Assembly: GCA_001600415.1 (NCBI GenBank)
Contig: BCJX01000021.1
Location: 62,001 to 126,000 of the forward strand
Reading direction: 5' to 3'
Source: Pascua guehoae
Lineage: Eukaryota > Basidiomycota > Tremellomycetes > Trichosporonales > Trichosporonaceae
DNA length: 64,000 nucleotides
The position numbers were made by a program, and so were the translations under genes. Below, piece after piece: positions 24,024-35,258 of this stretch (positions within the stretch are counted from its first letter, which is position 1; every line of letters starts with the position of its first letter). Below the pieces are notes generated by a model. The model was not told the origin of the DNA. It ran no database searches and saw only the letters and a list, made by a program, of their open reading frames with translations.

Positions 24024-24758
24024 ATGGCACCTCCCGATATCGACGCGACATTCACACCCTCTCTCCACCCCCACCTCATCCTCTCCACCACCCCACTCCC
24101 CCAGTGCTCTCTCCACCTCTCCCTCTCCATCCCCGACGCCCTCTTCCCAGATCCAGACGAGCTCGCCGACATCTGGGGACCTGCCTCCCTTCCTCCACCG
24201 TCTCCATCTTCCGACCGCGCCTCTTCTTCCTCCCCATTACCAACACCGCTACACTGGCATCTCACCCCCTCTGTCATCGACATTGAACGCCCCCTCCGCC
24301 CCGACTCACAGGGCAGCGAGCTCTCCCTCGTCCTCCCACACGACCACGGCGCGGTCGATATCCCCCTCCACGCACGATACCTTCCCCCGACCGCGGCGGG
24401 CGGGTGGAACGTGACTGTCTTTGGCGATGGTGGGGGCAGAATACTGGCAGCGTGGCAATGTGGAGATGATAAAGGTGGGTCAGCGCGTGGTGTCTCCCAA
24501 CGGCTGCGATGTCGGCCGATATGATTCAGCCGTTACTCAGAGTAGGCCTCACCTAATCCCCCGCTGACACCGACCCCAGCCAGCCTCGCAGATACACACA
24601 CGGCACTCTCGCTCCACCTCCCCGCCGCCAAGCCCAAGTACGCCCTCCCCGTCGAGCTCGCGACGCACACGGTCGTGTGGCTCGCGTGGGCGTGGGTCAT
24701 GTACCGGCTCGTCACGGTCGTTTGCTCCCAGACGAGGGCGAAGGTTAAGACCGAGTAG
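24024..24758 (+). CDS. PBN1: Pbn1/PIG-X, GPI mannosyltransferase I subunit
   Basis: Two exons (24024-24474, 24580-24758) give 209 residues. The family hallmark is present: VDIPLHARYLPPT, the PIG-X/Pbn1 motif around a HxRYxxP core, followed by a short lumenal strand region (PKYALPVELATH) and one C-terminal membrane helix (TVVWLAWAWVMYRLVTVVC) with a Lys-rich cytosolic tail. Pbn1 is an ER type I membrane protein that stabilises Gpi14/PIG-M, the enzyme adding the first mannose to GPI precursors. No strong cleavable signal peptide is seen at the chosen ATG, which is unusual but reported for some fungal members; an upstream start was not found. The gene is small for the family (yeast about 400, vertebrate about 250). 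Confidence 0.8.
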
Positions 24759-25185
24759 GGGGGTCGCGGCGTTTATAATACAATATACCCGGCATTGGCT
24801 TCATACCTTTTTGAAGATGCATTGTGCTTCATGTGCTTGTATGCAGCATGCAGCATAGTATCATGCAGTATGCATGCACGCGTCTGCGGTAACCACCAAG
24901 ACATGAAACGTTGAGAAGTCAGGTCTCGAACTGGCAATCTGGCACAGGAGAAGTGGGAAGTGGAGGTTCACGATGCGACCGTGGGAAAGTTTACACCTCC
25001 ACCGTACGAAAAGTTGCCCTCTGATGCCAGATATTGTCACCAAATCCAACCCCAGCCTCCTCGACTACACTACACTACACCTCTACTCCCATCCCATTCT
25101 TGCCAGACATACTCGTGCGTTCTCAACAGGTCTCGACGCCGCCGTAACACTCCGCGTGCACCTCGCACGCTACCAACCAGCGGCC
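24759..25185. other. Intergenic between PBN1 and PWP2
   Basis: 427 bases with ATGCAGCATGCAGCAT-type repeats near 24840-24880 and a pyrimidine-rich 5' flank before the PWP2 start. No gene. Confidence 0.5.
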
Positions 25186-28100
25186 ATGAAGTCAAACTTT
25201 ACGTTCCAAAACCTCTGCGGCACCGTGTACCGCCAGGGCAATGTCCTCTTCACGCCCGACGGCAACAGCGTACTCTCGCCCGTGGGCAACCGCGTGAGCG
25301 TGTTTGATCTTGTCAAGTGAGTTATTCTTGATTTCTGTGGCAAGAGGAATGTGGACAGGTCCAGTCTCAAAGGTACCGGAACCGGGGCCCAAGTGACTAA
25401 CACACAGCAACAAGAGCCGCACATTGCCATTTGAGAACCGCAAGAACATTGCGTGCATCGCGCTCTCGCCCGACGGACAGGTGTTGATATCCATCGACCA
25501 GGGTGCGTACTGTGTGACCGTGACCCATCTAAGTGCCATGATCCCGTGCGCACTTGATGTCCTCCACTGTTCAAGTGCAGGAGACGGCGCCGAGTGCGGA
25601 CCATAGCACACTTCGCCCCTCTGCCAATGTCACTGACACCCAGATGGCCGCGCGCTCCTCGTCCACTTCCGCAAGGGCACTGTCCTGCACCACATGAACT
25701 TTCAAAAGCCCGTCTCCACCGTTTCCTTTGCGCCGAGCGGACGCCACTTTGCCATCGGGCACGGAAACCATGTGCAGGTGTGGAACACGCCGAGCCACCT
25801 CGCGCGCGAGTTTGCGCCGTTTGTCCTCCACCGCGAGTACACTGGCCACCAGGATGAGGTGCTCAGCATCACGTGGTCAAAGACGTCCAAGTGAGTGCGG
25901 GGAAGGCGAGTACGTGGGGTACTGTGATGGGACGTGATGGCGAGTGGGAAGAGGATGAAGGATGGGGTGGCATAGCTTGGCAGGCAACAAGGCAAAACTC
26001 GGCTGGACAACTACTGACGCCAGGTACTTTCTCACTACGTCGCGCGACATGACGGCGCGGTTGTACACTCTGGACCCTCTTGAAGGGTTCAAGCCCAAGT
26101 CGTTTGGCGGCCACCGCGACGCAGTGATCGGGGCTTGGTTCTCGGACGACGAGAGGACGGTGAGCTGGACTCTGCCGACTGCAGCTGACGCCAGATCTAC
26201 ACAGTGTCGCGCGACGGAGCAGTGTTCACATGGAACGCAAAGCGTGGGGTAGCAGAGGACGACTCTGAAGTCGAAGAAGACATTCTTGACCTGCCATCAA
26301 CATCTGCATCCGCGGCCACGGTCGCAGACAACCGGGTGGCGTACACGCGCTGGGGCATCAGCTCACGGCACTTTTTCAACCAGGCCGGCACCAAGGTGGC
26401 GTGCGCGACGTTCCACGCGGCGACATCGTTGTTGATTGTCGGCTTTTCCACGGGCGTGTTTGGCCTGTGGGAGATGCCCGACTTTACGCCCGTGCACACG
26501 CTGTCCATCTCGAACGAAAAGATTAGCTCGGTGGCCGTGTCGCCGTCTGGCGAGTGGCTGGCGTTTGGCGCGGCCAAGCTCGGACAGCTGCTCGTGTGGG
26601 AGTGGCAGAGCGAGAGCTACGTGCTCAAGCAGCAGGGCCACTACTTTGACATGAACACGCTGGCGTTTTCGCCCGACGGGCAGAACATTGCCACGGGTGG
26701 CGAGGACGGCAAGGTCAAGCTGTGGAACGCGGCGAGCGGGTTCTGCTTTGTGACGTTTCCCGAACACTCTGCGTCGATTTCGGCGGTCGAGTTTGCCAAG
26801 CAGGGCCAGGTGCTGTTTAGCTCGAGTCTGGACGGTACAGTGCGCGCGTTTGACATGATTCGATACCGCAACTTCCGGACATTTACGTCGCCGACCCCGG
26901 CACAGTTTTGCTCGCTCGCTGTCGACCCCAGTGGCGAGGTTGTCTGCGCCGGATCGCTCGACACGTTTGAGATTTACATGTGGTCGGTTGCGACGGGCAA
27001 GCTGCTCGACATTCTCTCGGGCCACACGGCACCGGTATCTGGACTGGCGTTTTCGCCCACGGGCGACCGCCTCGCGTCGGCGAGCTGGGACAAGAGCGTG
27101 CGCATGTGGGGCATCTTTGGGCGGTCGCGCGAGAGCGAGCCGGTCACACTGTCGTCCGAGGCAACGGCGCTCGCGTACCGGCCCGACGGCAAGGAGCTGT
27201 GTGTGTCGACACTCGACGGGCAGTTGTCGTTTGTCGACGTGGACGAGGGGCAGATCAAGAGCGTCATCGAGGGCCGGCGCGACATTTCCGGTGGCCGCAA
27301 GCACGAGGACGCGATGAGCGCCGCCAACAATGCGGCGACAAAGTATTTCAACTCTGTCGCATGGACTGCCGACGGGCGCTGTGTGCTGGCGGGCGGATCG
27401 AGCAAGTATGTGGTGATCTACGACCGGTCCGAAGGTGTCATGGTGAAAAAGTTCCAAATCTCGGACAATCTCAGTCTGGACGGCACACAGGAGATGCTCG
27501 ACTCGCGCCGCATGACCGAGGCGGGCAACCTGGACGCGCTGAATGATGCTGCCGCGGATGAGTCTGACCTCGAGGACCGCCTCGATGTGTCGCTCCCCGG
27601 TGCCCAAAAGGGTGACCTGAGCAAGCGGCGATACCGGCGCGACGTCCGGACCAACTGTGTCCGCTTCAGCGCGACGGGCCGCTCGTGGGCAGCGGCGAGC
27701 ACTGAGGGTCTGCTCATCTACGCACTGGACGAGGGCAACGCGTTTGACCCGCTCGACCTTAGCCTGGACCTCACACCCGAGGCTGTCCTCGCGTCTCTCG
27801 CCCAGGGCGACCACCTCATCGCGCTCACCATGGCGCTCCGCCTCAACGAGCTGCCCCTCCTCGGGCGCGTCTACGAGGCTGTGCCCCCCGCCGACGTCCG
27901 CCTCGTCGCACGCCAGCTCGCGCCCGTCTACGTCACGCGCCTCCTGCGCTTTGTCGCCGAGCACGCCGAGTCGTCGCCGCACATTGAGTTTGACCTCGTG
28001 TGGGCCGCAGCCCTCCTTACCGCCCACGGCCGCATGCTCCGCCAACGCAGGCAGGAGGTCGCGCCCGTCCTCCGCGCGCTGCAAAAGGCCGTCATGGACT

Positions 28101-28276
28101 GGGAGACGAGCGTCGCAAAGATGTGAGTAGGGCACGGCGTGATGCCAGCAGTGTGCTTTGGTAACTGACCCTGCAGCTGCGACGACAACTCGTTTGCCCT
28201 CGCATATCTCATCTCGCAGAACAAGCGCGCCGAGGAGGCAATGAACGCGCAGGCTACGGACAACATTGTGTACTAG
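25186..28276 (+). CDS. PWP2: Periodic tryptophan protein 2, UTP-B subunit
   Basis: Six exons (25186-25316, 25408-25502, 25644-25890, 26024-26159, 26195-28122, 28177-28276) sum to 878 residues, the usual Pwp2 size. The start MKSNFTFQNLCGTVYRQGN is the typical N-terminus. Many WD repeats follow (GHQDEVLSITWSK, NTLAFSPDGQNIATGG, SWDKSVRMWG) as two propellers, then the helical Utp12-type C-terminal domain (LAQGDHLIALTMALRLNE). Pwp2 is a scaffold of the UTP-B module that binds the 5' external transcribed spacer and U3 snoRNP in the nucleolus to begin 18S rRNA maturation. Introns cluster at the 5' end with one near the 3' end, common in fungal genes. Codon bias is strong, fitting high expression. 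Confidence 0.95.
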
Positions 28277-30096
28277 GTAGATGCAGGCTGTTTGCATTGT
28301 GCGATGCGGGCGATGCGGCGATGCGGGCGATGCGGGTCTTGTTGGGCCGAGCAAACCTAACCTCACCGTTGGCTGATGCGAGCCTGGTGTGCTGACAGCC
28401 ACACCCCTGTTGACTGGCCTCGGGGGCCCTGACTACAGTACTGACGGTGGTCCAACGCCCTGTAAGTCGCCGACATCGCCCTACATCCCGACCCACACGT
28501 CACCCGCTGCCCACCGACTAATCGGCCGCGTGCATACGCACTGATGGTAGCGAGCGCAGCGTCCATGTTCCTTGCCCCCGGTCGACCACGCTGCACGCCG
28601 AACCCCACGGCCGCCCACGGTGCAAAGTGCCACAAAGGCCCGTGCGCGACTATGCCACTTGGCCACAAAGTCCTCACCCCGTTCGGAATCCGACCCCTTC
28701 TGGCCTGGTGGTCACACGACCCACACGACCCAGCCTCGCCCCCTTCTGTCCCCCGCCCCCCGCCCCCCGTTCCCCCGACACATTACACATTACCCACGAC
28801 GCTGCCGGACCGCGGGCCGAGGCAAGTGGACGAATGCGGGCCGCGGATGGATGCCGAGGCACGGCACTGGTCCTGGTCCAGTCCTGGACCGGGGCGAAAC
28901 AGGCATTGCCACTGCTGGTTTGTTCGTTTGTTCGTTTGGGATATCTTCGGCACACGCCGGTAATCGTTTACCGCGCGCCGCGCGTTTATCGCTTGTGGAG
29001 CGGTGCGAAGCAGGTCGCCAGTGGGGACGACCGAGAGGCATCCGGCGCTGATCGTGCTTCTCGCCGCCACAGTGGCGTTTTCGTTGGTGGAAACGGCAGA
29101 CAGAGTTCGGCGCCGTGCCTGTCTACTGTGCAAAGGCACGGCAATCAGCAGCTAGCAGCTAGCAACTAGGGCAGGTCACGATAGAAGGCCGGCTGAAACA
29201 GGACATTGCGCATCCATGTTCCTGTTCCAGACGGCCAATGTTCTCGTCAGCCATGTCTCGTCAAGCGGGGGGATTTGTAAATACCCCACCGCAGCACGGG
29301 TGCTTCTGATCCGCTCGACGCTGCTGGACACCGAGGCGGGGACGAGTAGAGTCTGTCGCCGAGAAGCGTGGGACGATGCTGGATGTCGGATCCGACACGC
29401 TCGCCCTCGCTTGACGTGCCACACAACGTCACAGCTCGCCGCTCTGCCATCCCAGACCGAAATGGGTGGCGACAAGCCTTTTCTCGCGCAGGAACGCTGC
29501 CGCGCCCAAGGGCCAATTGGCCAAGCAGCAAGCAGCCGCGCGCAAAAGCGTACTGCCACCCCGTGCCTCGTGCTGGGGCGCGGATCCGTCCACTATCGCC
29601 GACGACTGCGCCGAGGTCGACACGGGTGTAGGAACGCCCCGCGGCCCACGACCCACGGCGCAGGGGATGCAGTCGTCGGCGCTTCTTCCCCATTGTCTCG
29701 GCACCGCATCGGTCATCTAAACGTCTGCACGGTACAGCTGCCCTCGACGCTCCCTCCCTGCGTGTGCCCACCAACTCGTGCCCCCTGTGCCTGTGCTCGC
29801 ACTCGTTGGCACAGATGGGTGACCATCGCCTGCCCGCCTGCCCTGCGTGCGAGCGAGGGCCGTCCTGGTCGGTCGGACCCCGGGGCGTATCTCCTCGCAT
29901 CGTCGATAACGATACCCGGCCCGAACGAGTCTGTAGCCACACGTTCGTGGGACAGGCTCGTGGTATATAACCACCGGCCTGGGGCGTGTTCAATCCTCAT
30001 CACAACGCCCTCCGCCACCGCCCACCGCCCGCCACCACACACACCACCACCCAGCACACCGCTGCACCCCCGTTCACCGCCAACTCCTCAACCACC
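28277..30096. other. Long intergenic stretch upstream of the metallothionein pair
   Basis: 1.8 kb without a supported gene. A short tandem repeat of CGATGCGG(G) lies at about 28301-28337. Long overlapping frames near 29220-30100 on both strands are GC-driven and lack splice logic or family motifs. The 3' end is the promoter of the first metallothionein. Confidence 0.5.
29964..29970 (+). promoter_or_regulatory. TATA box of the first metallothionein
   Basis: TATATAA about 127 bases before the start codon, continuing as ACCA; the second metallothionein has a matching TATAACCA block at 31442. Confidence 0.6.
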
Positions 30097-30638
30097 ATGA
30101 TCGCTGTGAGCCTCCGTCCTGCCCCCAGTATCCCTCCCTGCTCTCTCCCGTCGTGGTGTCCCCTGTGCTGCCTGCCTTGCTTTACCATTGTGGGTCCCGC
30201 TGGCCACCTAGGTATGCCCTCTGGCATGTCCTTGGCCTGTCCTTGACACGGTTCTTGCTCCAAGACGTCCCATGCTCTCCGGCTCTCCCTCCCCTCCTCT
30301 CAATGTTCCCACTTGCCCGTCATCTCTGGTACGACCCAACGCCTCTCTACCAATGCGTCCTACGCTCCCACTGCTCCAGATCAGTCCCCAACACCACCTG
30401 CCCCTCACTTCTTCCTCCTACACTCCTCCTACACTCCTCCTAGACCTCCTAGACCTCCTAGACCTCTTAGACCTCCTAGACCTCCTCGACCTCCTACGCC
30501 TAGACCTCCTCCTACGCCTCCTAGACCTCCTCTCCACCGTCCGCCACCCTTTTCCACCCTTTTCCACCCCCCGTTTCCCCCCCCCCTCCCCCCCCCCCCC
30601 CCCCTCCCCCCCCCCCCCCCCGACCACCCCCCTTTTTT

Positions 30639-30701
<63 letters not shown>

Positions 30702-30909
30702 CTACCCCCCGGCCCCACACTAACCCCAGACCATCACCCTCGTCAACGCCGCCGACTGCGCCTGCACCGGCTGCACCACCTGCGGCGCCGGCTGCGCCTG
30801 CTCGTGCTGCACCAAGGGCTCCCAGTCGCTCGTCAACTTTTCCGACTGCGCCTGCACCGGCTGCTCGTCGTGCGGTGCCGGCTGCTCGTGCTCGTGCTGC
30901 AAGCACTAG
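30097..30909 (+). CDS. Metallothionein with two 8-cysteine modules
   Basis: Exon 1 (30097-30105) encodes only Met-Ile-Ala; a GTGAGC donor and CTAACCCCAG acceptor remove 624 bases; exon 2 (30730-30909) encodes the rest, 62 residues in all. Two near-identical modules follow LVNAAD or LVNFSD: CACTGCTTCGAGCACSCC and CACTGCSSCGAGCSCSCC, each with eight cysteines in the same CxCxxCxxCxxxCxCxCC spacing, 16 in total. Such proteins bind copper(I) or zinc in the cytosol and protect against metal stress; the Cys-x-Cys pattern resembles fungal copper thioneins. The intron is very C-rich and holds a 59-base C run. The next gene has the same exon layout. Metal preference and the precise subfamily are not shown by sequence alone. 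Confidence 0.88.
30430..30535. repeat. CCTCCTAGA-type 9-bp tandem repeat
   Basis: Successive ACCTCCTAG units with drift, inside the same intron just before the poly-C tract. Confidence 0.75.
30640..30698. repeat. Uninterrupted run of 59 C
   Basis: Lies inside the metallothionein intron, preceded by further C blocks from about 30577 broken by a few T and A, and by a (CTCCTAGAC)-like repeat at 30430-30535. The true length may differ because homopolymers of this size are hard to sequence and assemble. Confidence 0.9.
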
Positions 30910-31487
30910 ACTGGGGCGTCAGCCCCGGTCGGTGTTGGCTCCGGGCTCCGGGGCGTCAGCCCCGGTGTCAGCGGGGTAGCCCTCCGTAGCCTCCCGTAAC
31001 CCCGGGCAGCCACCACCCCGCCATCGTACCCGCGGCGAAGACGTTCCCCGCGCCCGGCCAAGGATTCAGAAGACTCAAGATTATCTCAGTGATGGTTTAT
31101 AGAGGATGTCAATTATTTTCTTCTTACTTGTTTGGTTCCGGTTCCTTGTGGCGGCGGGCTGATACCGGGTATACTGAGTGCCATGGCGCGGCGGCATGCT
31201 TGGCATGCTTGCAAGCTTGCAGGCTTGGTGGTGGCTGACGCAAATGCCGCATGGACGAGCGCCAGAATCACTCGCTCGCAGGGAAGCCACGAATCAGTCG
31301 TCAGAACGCGTCAGTCAGCGGAGACGCGGGTTGGCCGCCGTGGCTATTTGGTGTGCGGATGGTGGTGGCGGTGGGACCGTGCGTGGGTTCTCAAGTGCGA
31401 GGCTGGCCGAGCCGAGCCGATTCCGACGCGACCAAGGGGGTTATAACCAGAGAGCGGTGTTGGTCACTCCCCACAACTACAATCACA
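30910..31487. other. Spacer between the two metallothionein genes
   Basis: 578 bases. GGGGCGTCAGCCCCGG occurs twice near 30914-30966 and can fold into a hairpin, possibly in the 3' UTR of the first gene. Near 31195-31230 GCATGCTTG/GCAAGCTTG units repeat. A TTATAA element is at 31441. No further gene. Confidence 0.55.
31441..31446 (+). promoter_or_regulatory. TATA-like box of the second metallothionein
   Basis: TTATAA 42 bases before the start codon, in a TATAACCA context shared with the first metallothionein. Confidence 0.5.
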
Positions 31488-31737
31488 ATGATCACTGTAC
31501 GTCCTACCCAAGCGGTCTACACCTCCGTTCCCTCCCCCCACTGCCCCCCTCCCTCCCCCCCCCCACACCCTCTTCCCGCCCGCCGTCACCGGCTACCCCA
31601 CCGCCCATGCGGCGCACCCCCGCTAACACCAGGCCCCCACCACCCCCACAAACTACGGTGACTGCTGCGCGTCGGGCAACTGCTCGGGATGCTCGTGCGG
31701 CTGCTCGTGCAGCGGCAGCGCCGGCGAGAAGAAGTAG
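31488..31737 (+). CDS. Small metallothionein, 7 cysteines
   Basis: Exon 1 (31488-31496) encodes Met-Ile-Thr; a GTACGT donor and CTAACACCAG acceptor remove 136 bases; exon 2 (31633-31737) completes 37 residues. The core GDCCASGNCSGCSCGCSCSG has seven cysteines in Cys-x-Cys clusters, like the short 7-cysteine copper metallothioneins of filamentous fungi, and ends GEKK. The phase-0 intron after codon 3 and the ATGATCrCT start are the same as in the upstream metallothionein, so the two are probably old tandem duplicates that differ in module number. Predicted to be cytosolic and metal-induced; no metal-response element was identified with confidence. Confidence 0.82.
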
Positions 31738-32536
31738 GCGGCGGCGTAGCTGCCGGTGAAACCGTCGAGGTCACGCGGTCGTTCTGTCTTCCACGACCAA
31801 ACACCACCAGGCGCATACCCGAATACTGGCCGTGCCAAGGATAGAAGCAATGCAAGCTCTTGATGTCATGGGGTGTTTCATGCCCGAGCCGGGGCGTCGG
31901 AGCAAGTCGGCATTGGCGTGTCTGTCGGCGAGTTGGCCCTGGTGGTTCTGGGGTTCAGTCATGGGAGGGGTGGAAGATGAGTGCAGATATCCTCAGCAAG
32001 CGCGTGTGTGAGCAATGTGGTAGCGTGTAGTGGGCAAGATGTATTCAGAAACGGTTGAGAGGTCTGGGAGGGATGGTCGATGTCGGCTGAGATCATAGAG
32101 TAGTACAGAACGAAATGAGCCGACTTGGGCCAATGATGCCCGCTTTCTGAAGCAAACCACTTTTATCTGTGCTGGTCCTTATCAAACGCTCGTCCATGGA
32201 TGCTTGTCCTACAGCCTACAGCACATGCCATGCACATACACAGGCGCGTGCTCAAAGATCATTCCATGCATGGCGCGCGCGCATGGAGGGCAACATGAGG
32301 CGCACAGCGCGCAGCGCAGCGTGCACCATACTCCTTCCACCCACAGCTTCACCCCCAGCCTGCAGCCAGGTCTGTGCCACACTCACTTGCCTGCCAATTT
32401 GCTCCCGCTCCACTCAGGACGGGCTTGTTTACGCGCCTGCTTTCGTTCTCGCCCACACGCCACAGCCACACGCCACCGCCCACAACAAAACACCAAAACA
32501 CCCATCCCCCCTCCCCTCTCCCCCAACTCTCCCACC
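31738..32536. other. Intergenic, no supported gene
   Basis: 799 bases. The last 100 bases are very C-rich and likely the 5' UTR of the next gene. GCGCGCGCATGG near 32274-32285. Confidence 0.5.
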
Positions 32537-34922
32537 ATGCCGCCCGCCCTCGTCGTCCACCCCACCTCTCTGTCACTCACGACCCTCTCCCCCACCTCCC
32601 CCTCCCCCACACGCACACCCCTCGCGCTCCCCTCGCGCTTCCCGTCCAAACCGCCCCTGACGGCGGCAGGCACAGGCCATGTGTTTGTGTACGCCCGCGC
32701 CTGCCCCGTCGTGTGGGAGTATGACTCGCGCGGCCGCCGCGTCGCCGAAGTCGTCGTCAAGACGGGTGTCGAGGGCGTCGCGGCGTTTAGTGGCGGGGTG
32801 GCTGTGGCTACTGCCGGGGAGGTGCGGGTGTTTCGGAAGGAGGAGCGCAAGTATGTCCAGGCGGCCGTGTATGAGGTGTGTACCCCGGTGTACGGTGTCC
32901 GTTGGTGGGAGTATGAGACACGGGTGGAGACTGATACTGACCCCAGGCGCCGGGGGGGAAGATCACGGCCATGGCGGCCGATGGGGCGCTGGTTGTCGTC
33001 TGCGCCGACGAGGTGGTCGTGTACGACGTCGACAGGGAGGAGCGGACGGTGCTGGACGGGATTGAGACGGTGAGTCTTGCGGTCGGAGCGGGTGCGCGTG
33101 GATGTGTTCCGCAGTGGGTGTGTGCATCGTGCACCACTGAAGATTGCCTCGAGCAGAGACTGCCGAGCAGAGACTGCCTCGAGCAGAGACTGCCTCGAGC
33201 AGAGATTGCCTCCAGCAGAGATTGCCTCCAGCACAGACTGCATCGAGCAGAGATTGTGGATGTGTGCATCATGCACCACCAGAGATTCCTCCAACAGAGA
33301 TTGCCCCATCCCTCTGCTGCCATCTCTCCAGATGGGGACAGTGGCCCAACCCCTGCCCGCGGGTGACCCTCGCGGCGGTGACCAAACACACGGGGCCGAT
33401 TATGAGGCTCGATGCCAGAGTCCGACCCAAATCTCTTCCTAGAGCATTCAACGAGCCCCTCAACCTCCCCCCCCCCCCCCCCCCCCCCCCAAACCCCCCG
33501 ACCCTCCCTGCAACTACTCCTAGCACTGTAGGGTTCAGTACTGACCACCAGCCGGTATCCTGTGTAACCATCCAACGCTCTCCTGCAGCCGTCGCTGTTC
33601 CATCTACCGCAGGCGTCTCCGTCGTCTCCCTCTCCGGCGACGTGCGCGACATCGAGCTCCCCTGGCGCGTGCGCGACATTGCAGCTGGCCACGGCCTCCT
33701 CGCCGCATCCTCGGACGACGCGCACGGCGCCGTGGCAGTGTTCACCGCCGAGGGCGTCAAGCGGACAATTAAAGTCGGACACGAGTTGGCAGGCGTTGCG
33801 TTCCTCGATGCCAGCACGCTCGCTGTGCGGACCACGACAGGTGCGTGTGTGCTTGGAGGGTGTGCTTGAAGCTTCCGCGCCACCTCTCAGCACCTTACCG
33901 CCTCAGTCTCGCTGACCTACAGGCAAGCTCATCATTGCCGAACTCTCCGGATCCACCACCGAGATTGCGCTCGACGAACCCGTGCTCGCAGTGCACGCCC
34001 TCCCAGCTCGCCCTGCACGCCCTGTCTCTGACCGCCCTGCGCGCGCTGTCCTGGGAGAGAGCGGTGCCGTGAATGTAGCGACTGTGCCGAGGACCGCCGC
34101 GTCCAACGGCAAGACCAAGGAGGTGGGCTTTGACACAAACACGCCCGTGTCAGAAGCAAAGCTCGCAAAAGGCGACGACCGCCATGCTGTCTCGGCGCCA
34201 GACCGTCGTTCTTCCGACTCGCGCACAATGCCACCCCCGCCAGTCCCGGTGCGTGCCAATGGCACACACGACGCACCCCTCCCCGGAACATTCGGATCTC
34301 ACCCGACACCCCCAGCGCCAGCACCAGCACCAGCACCCGTGGCGACTCCCGCAACACGATCCACGGCCCCAATACCGTCGTCGCGCGCCAGCGTCGCGAG
34401 CACGGTCCGCATCCGCCCCGCCGCCATCGACGAGGCCGACGAGACGGCGCCGTTCTCGCCCGTGACGGCGCGCACGGGCTCGGTGTCGGTCGGCCACGCG
34501 GACGCGCCGACGTGGGACGCGTTTGAGGAGATGCGGCGCGAGATTGCGAATCTCCAGTTGGATATGTTGCGCATGGGCCGGGGGTTGAAAGTGAGTACGG
34601 GTAGGGCGGGGGCGAGGGCGGTAAATGGGGACATGGGGTGAGATGGGTCTCTGTGAGAGGGTCTCTGAGAAGGGTCTCTGTGAGAAGGTGTCGGGGTGCA
34701 TGGTAGAATTTCTTGGTATAGAAACATGGGGACCACACGCCGGACATGGGGTGTGTGGGGCCCCGAAGGGGGAGAGGGGGTGACGCGCTCGGTATGGCCA
34801 GAGACTGACGCCAGAACGAGATCCGCTCGGCCATCGCGCCCCTCGTTGACGAGGTCAAGGAGAGCCGGGCCGTGATTGCAAGACAAGCCGCCGAGATTGA
34901 GCGGTTGCGGAGGGGGTACTGA
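32537..34922 (+). CDS. WD40-like propeller protein with C-terminal coiled coil, NEDD1-like
   Basis: Five exons (32537-32875, 32947-33069, 33552-33840, 33923-34590, 34815-34922) sum to 508 residues. The N-terminal half has repeated beta-strand blades (GHVFVYARACPVVWEYD, MAADGALVVVCADEVVVYD, GVSVVSLSGDVRDIELPW, HGLLAASSDDAHGAVAVF) consistent with a degenerate WD propeller. A Pro/Ala-rich linker (PPAPAPAPAPVATPA) leads to a helical C-terminus: FEEMRREIANLQLDMLRMGR, then AIAPLVDEVKESRAVIARQA and AEIERLRRG. That tail resembles the gamma-tubulin-complex-binding end of NEDD1, which recruits gamma-tubulin to spindle poles. The match is by eye and moderate, so role in microtubule nucleation is inference. 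Intron 2 (482 bases) carries a minisatellite and a 24-base C run. Confidence 0.65.
33138..33256. repeat. 16-bp minisatellite in intron
   Basis: About seven imperfect copies of GCAGAGAYTGCCTCSA. The block is flanked by near-identical TGTGTGCATCRTGCACCAC copies at about 33118 and 33261, suggesting a local duplication. Confidence 0.85.
33467..33490. repeat. Run of 24 C
   Basis: Homopolymer in the same intron of the NEDD1-like gene as the minisatellite. Confidence 0.9.
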
Positions 34923-35258
34923 GTGTGTTGGATGAGAGTGCGTGTGGCATGTGTGCTGTTGTGGAAGAGTTGTGATGTACCTTGTGGGCTTGTGCATTGC
35001 TGCCTTGTTTGTGTGGGATGCGTTTCGCGGGTGACGACACGGAGATCACCCAGGGTAGCGCGTGCCATTGTGCATGGGGTAATAGTACAGGCAGAGTACA
35101 GAGAATCGGTCGGTAGTCGTGGGGTGTCTGGCCCGGTACATCGAGCTGGCGAGCCAACGGGTCGCGAGTCGACACCGTAAAGACGATACGTACGCGCCGC
35201 ACGCACGACGCGTACGCGAACGGTAATGGGCGTGCGTCCCTTTCGTACACAGCATACG
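34923..35258. other. Convergent intergenic region
   Basis: 336 bases holding the 3' ends of the NEDD1-like gene and the CDC26 gene. No other gene seen. Confidence 0.5.

Noticed and set aside
26363..28402. 679-residue minus-strand open frame
   Set aside because: Antisense shadow of the long PWP2 exon, with no family motif and His/Arg/Ala-rich composition.
29216..30100. Overlapping long frames on both strands upstream of the metallothioneins
   Set aside because: Both strands open in the same GC-rich bases, no domain, and one frame runs through the TATA box and 5' UTR.
30272..30979. Proline-rich 235-residue + strand frame over the poly-C tract
   Set aside because: Low-complexity translation of an intron (CCTCCTAGA repeats and poly-C). 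The same bases hold the metallothionein exon in another frame.
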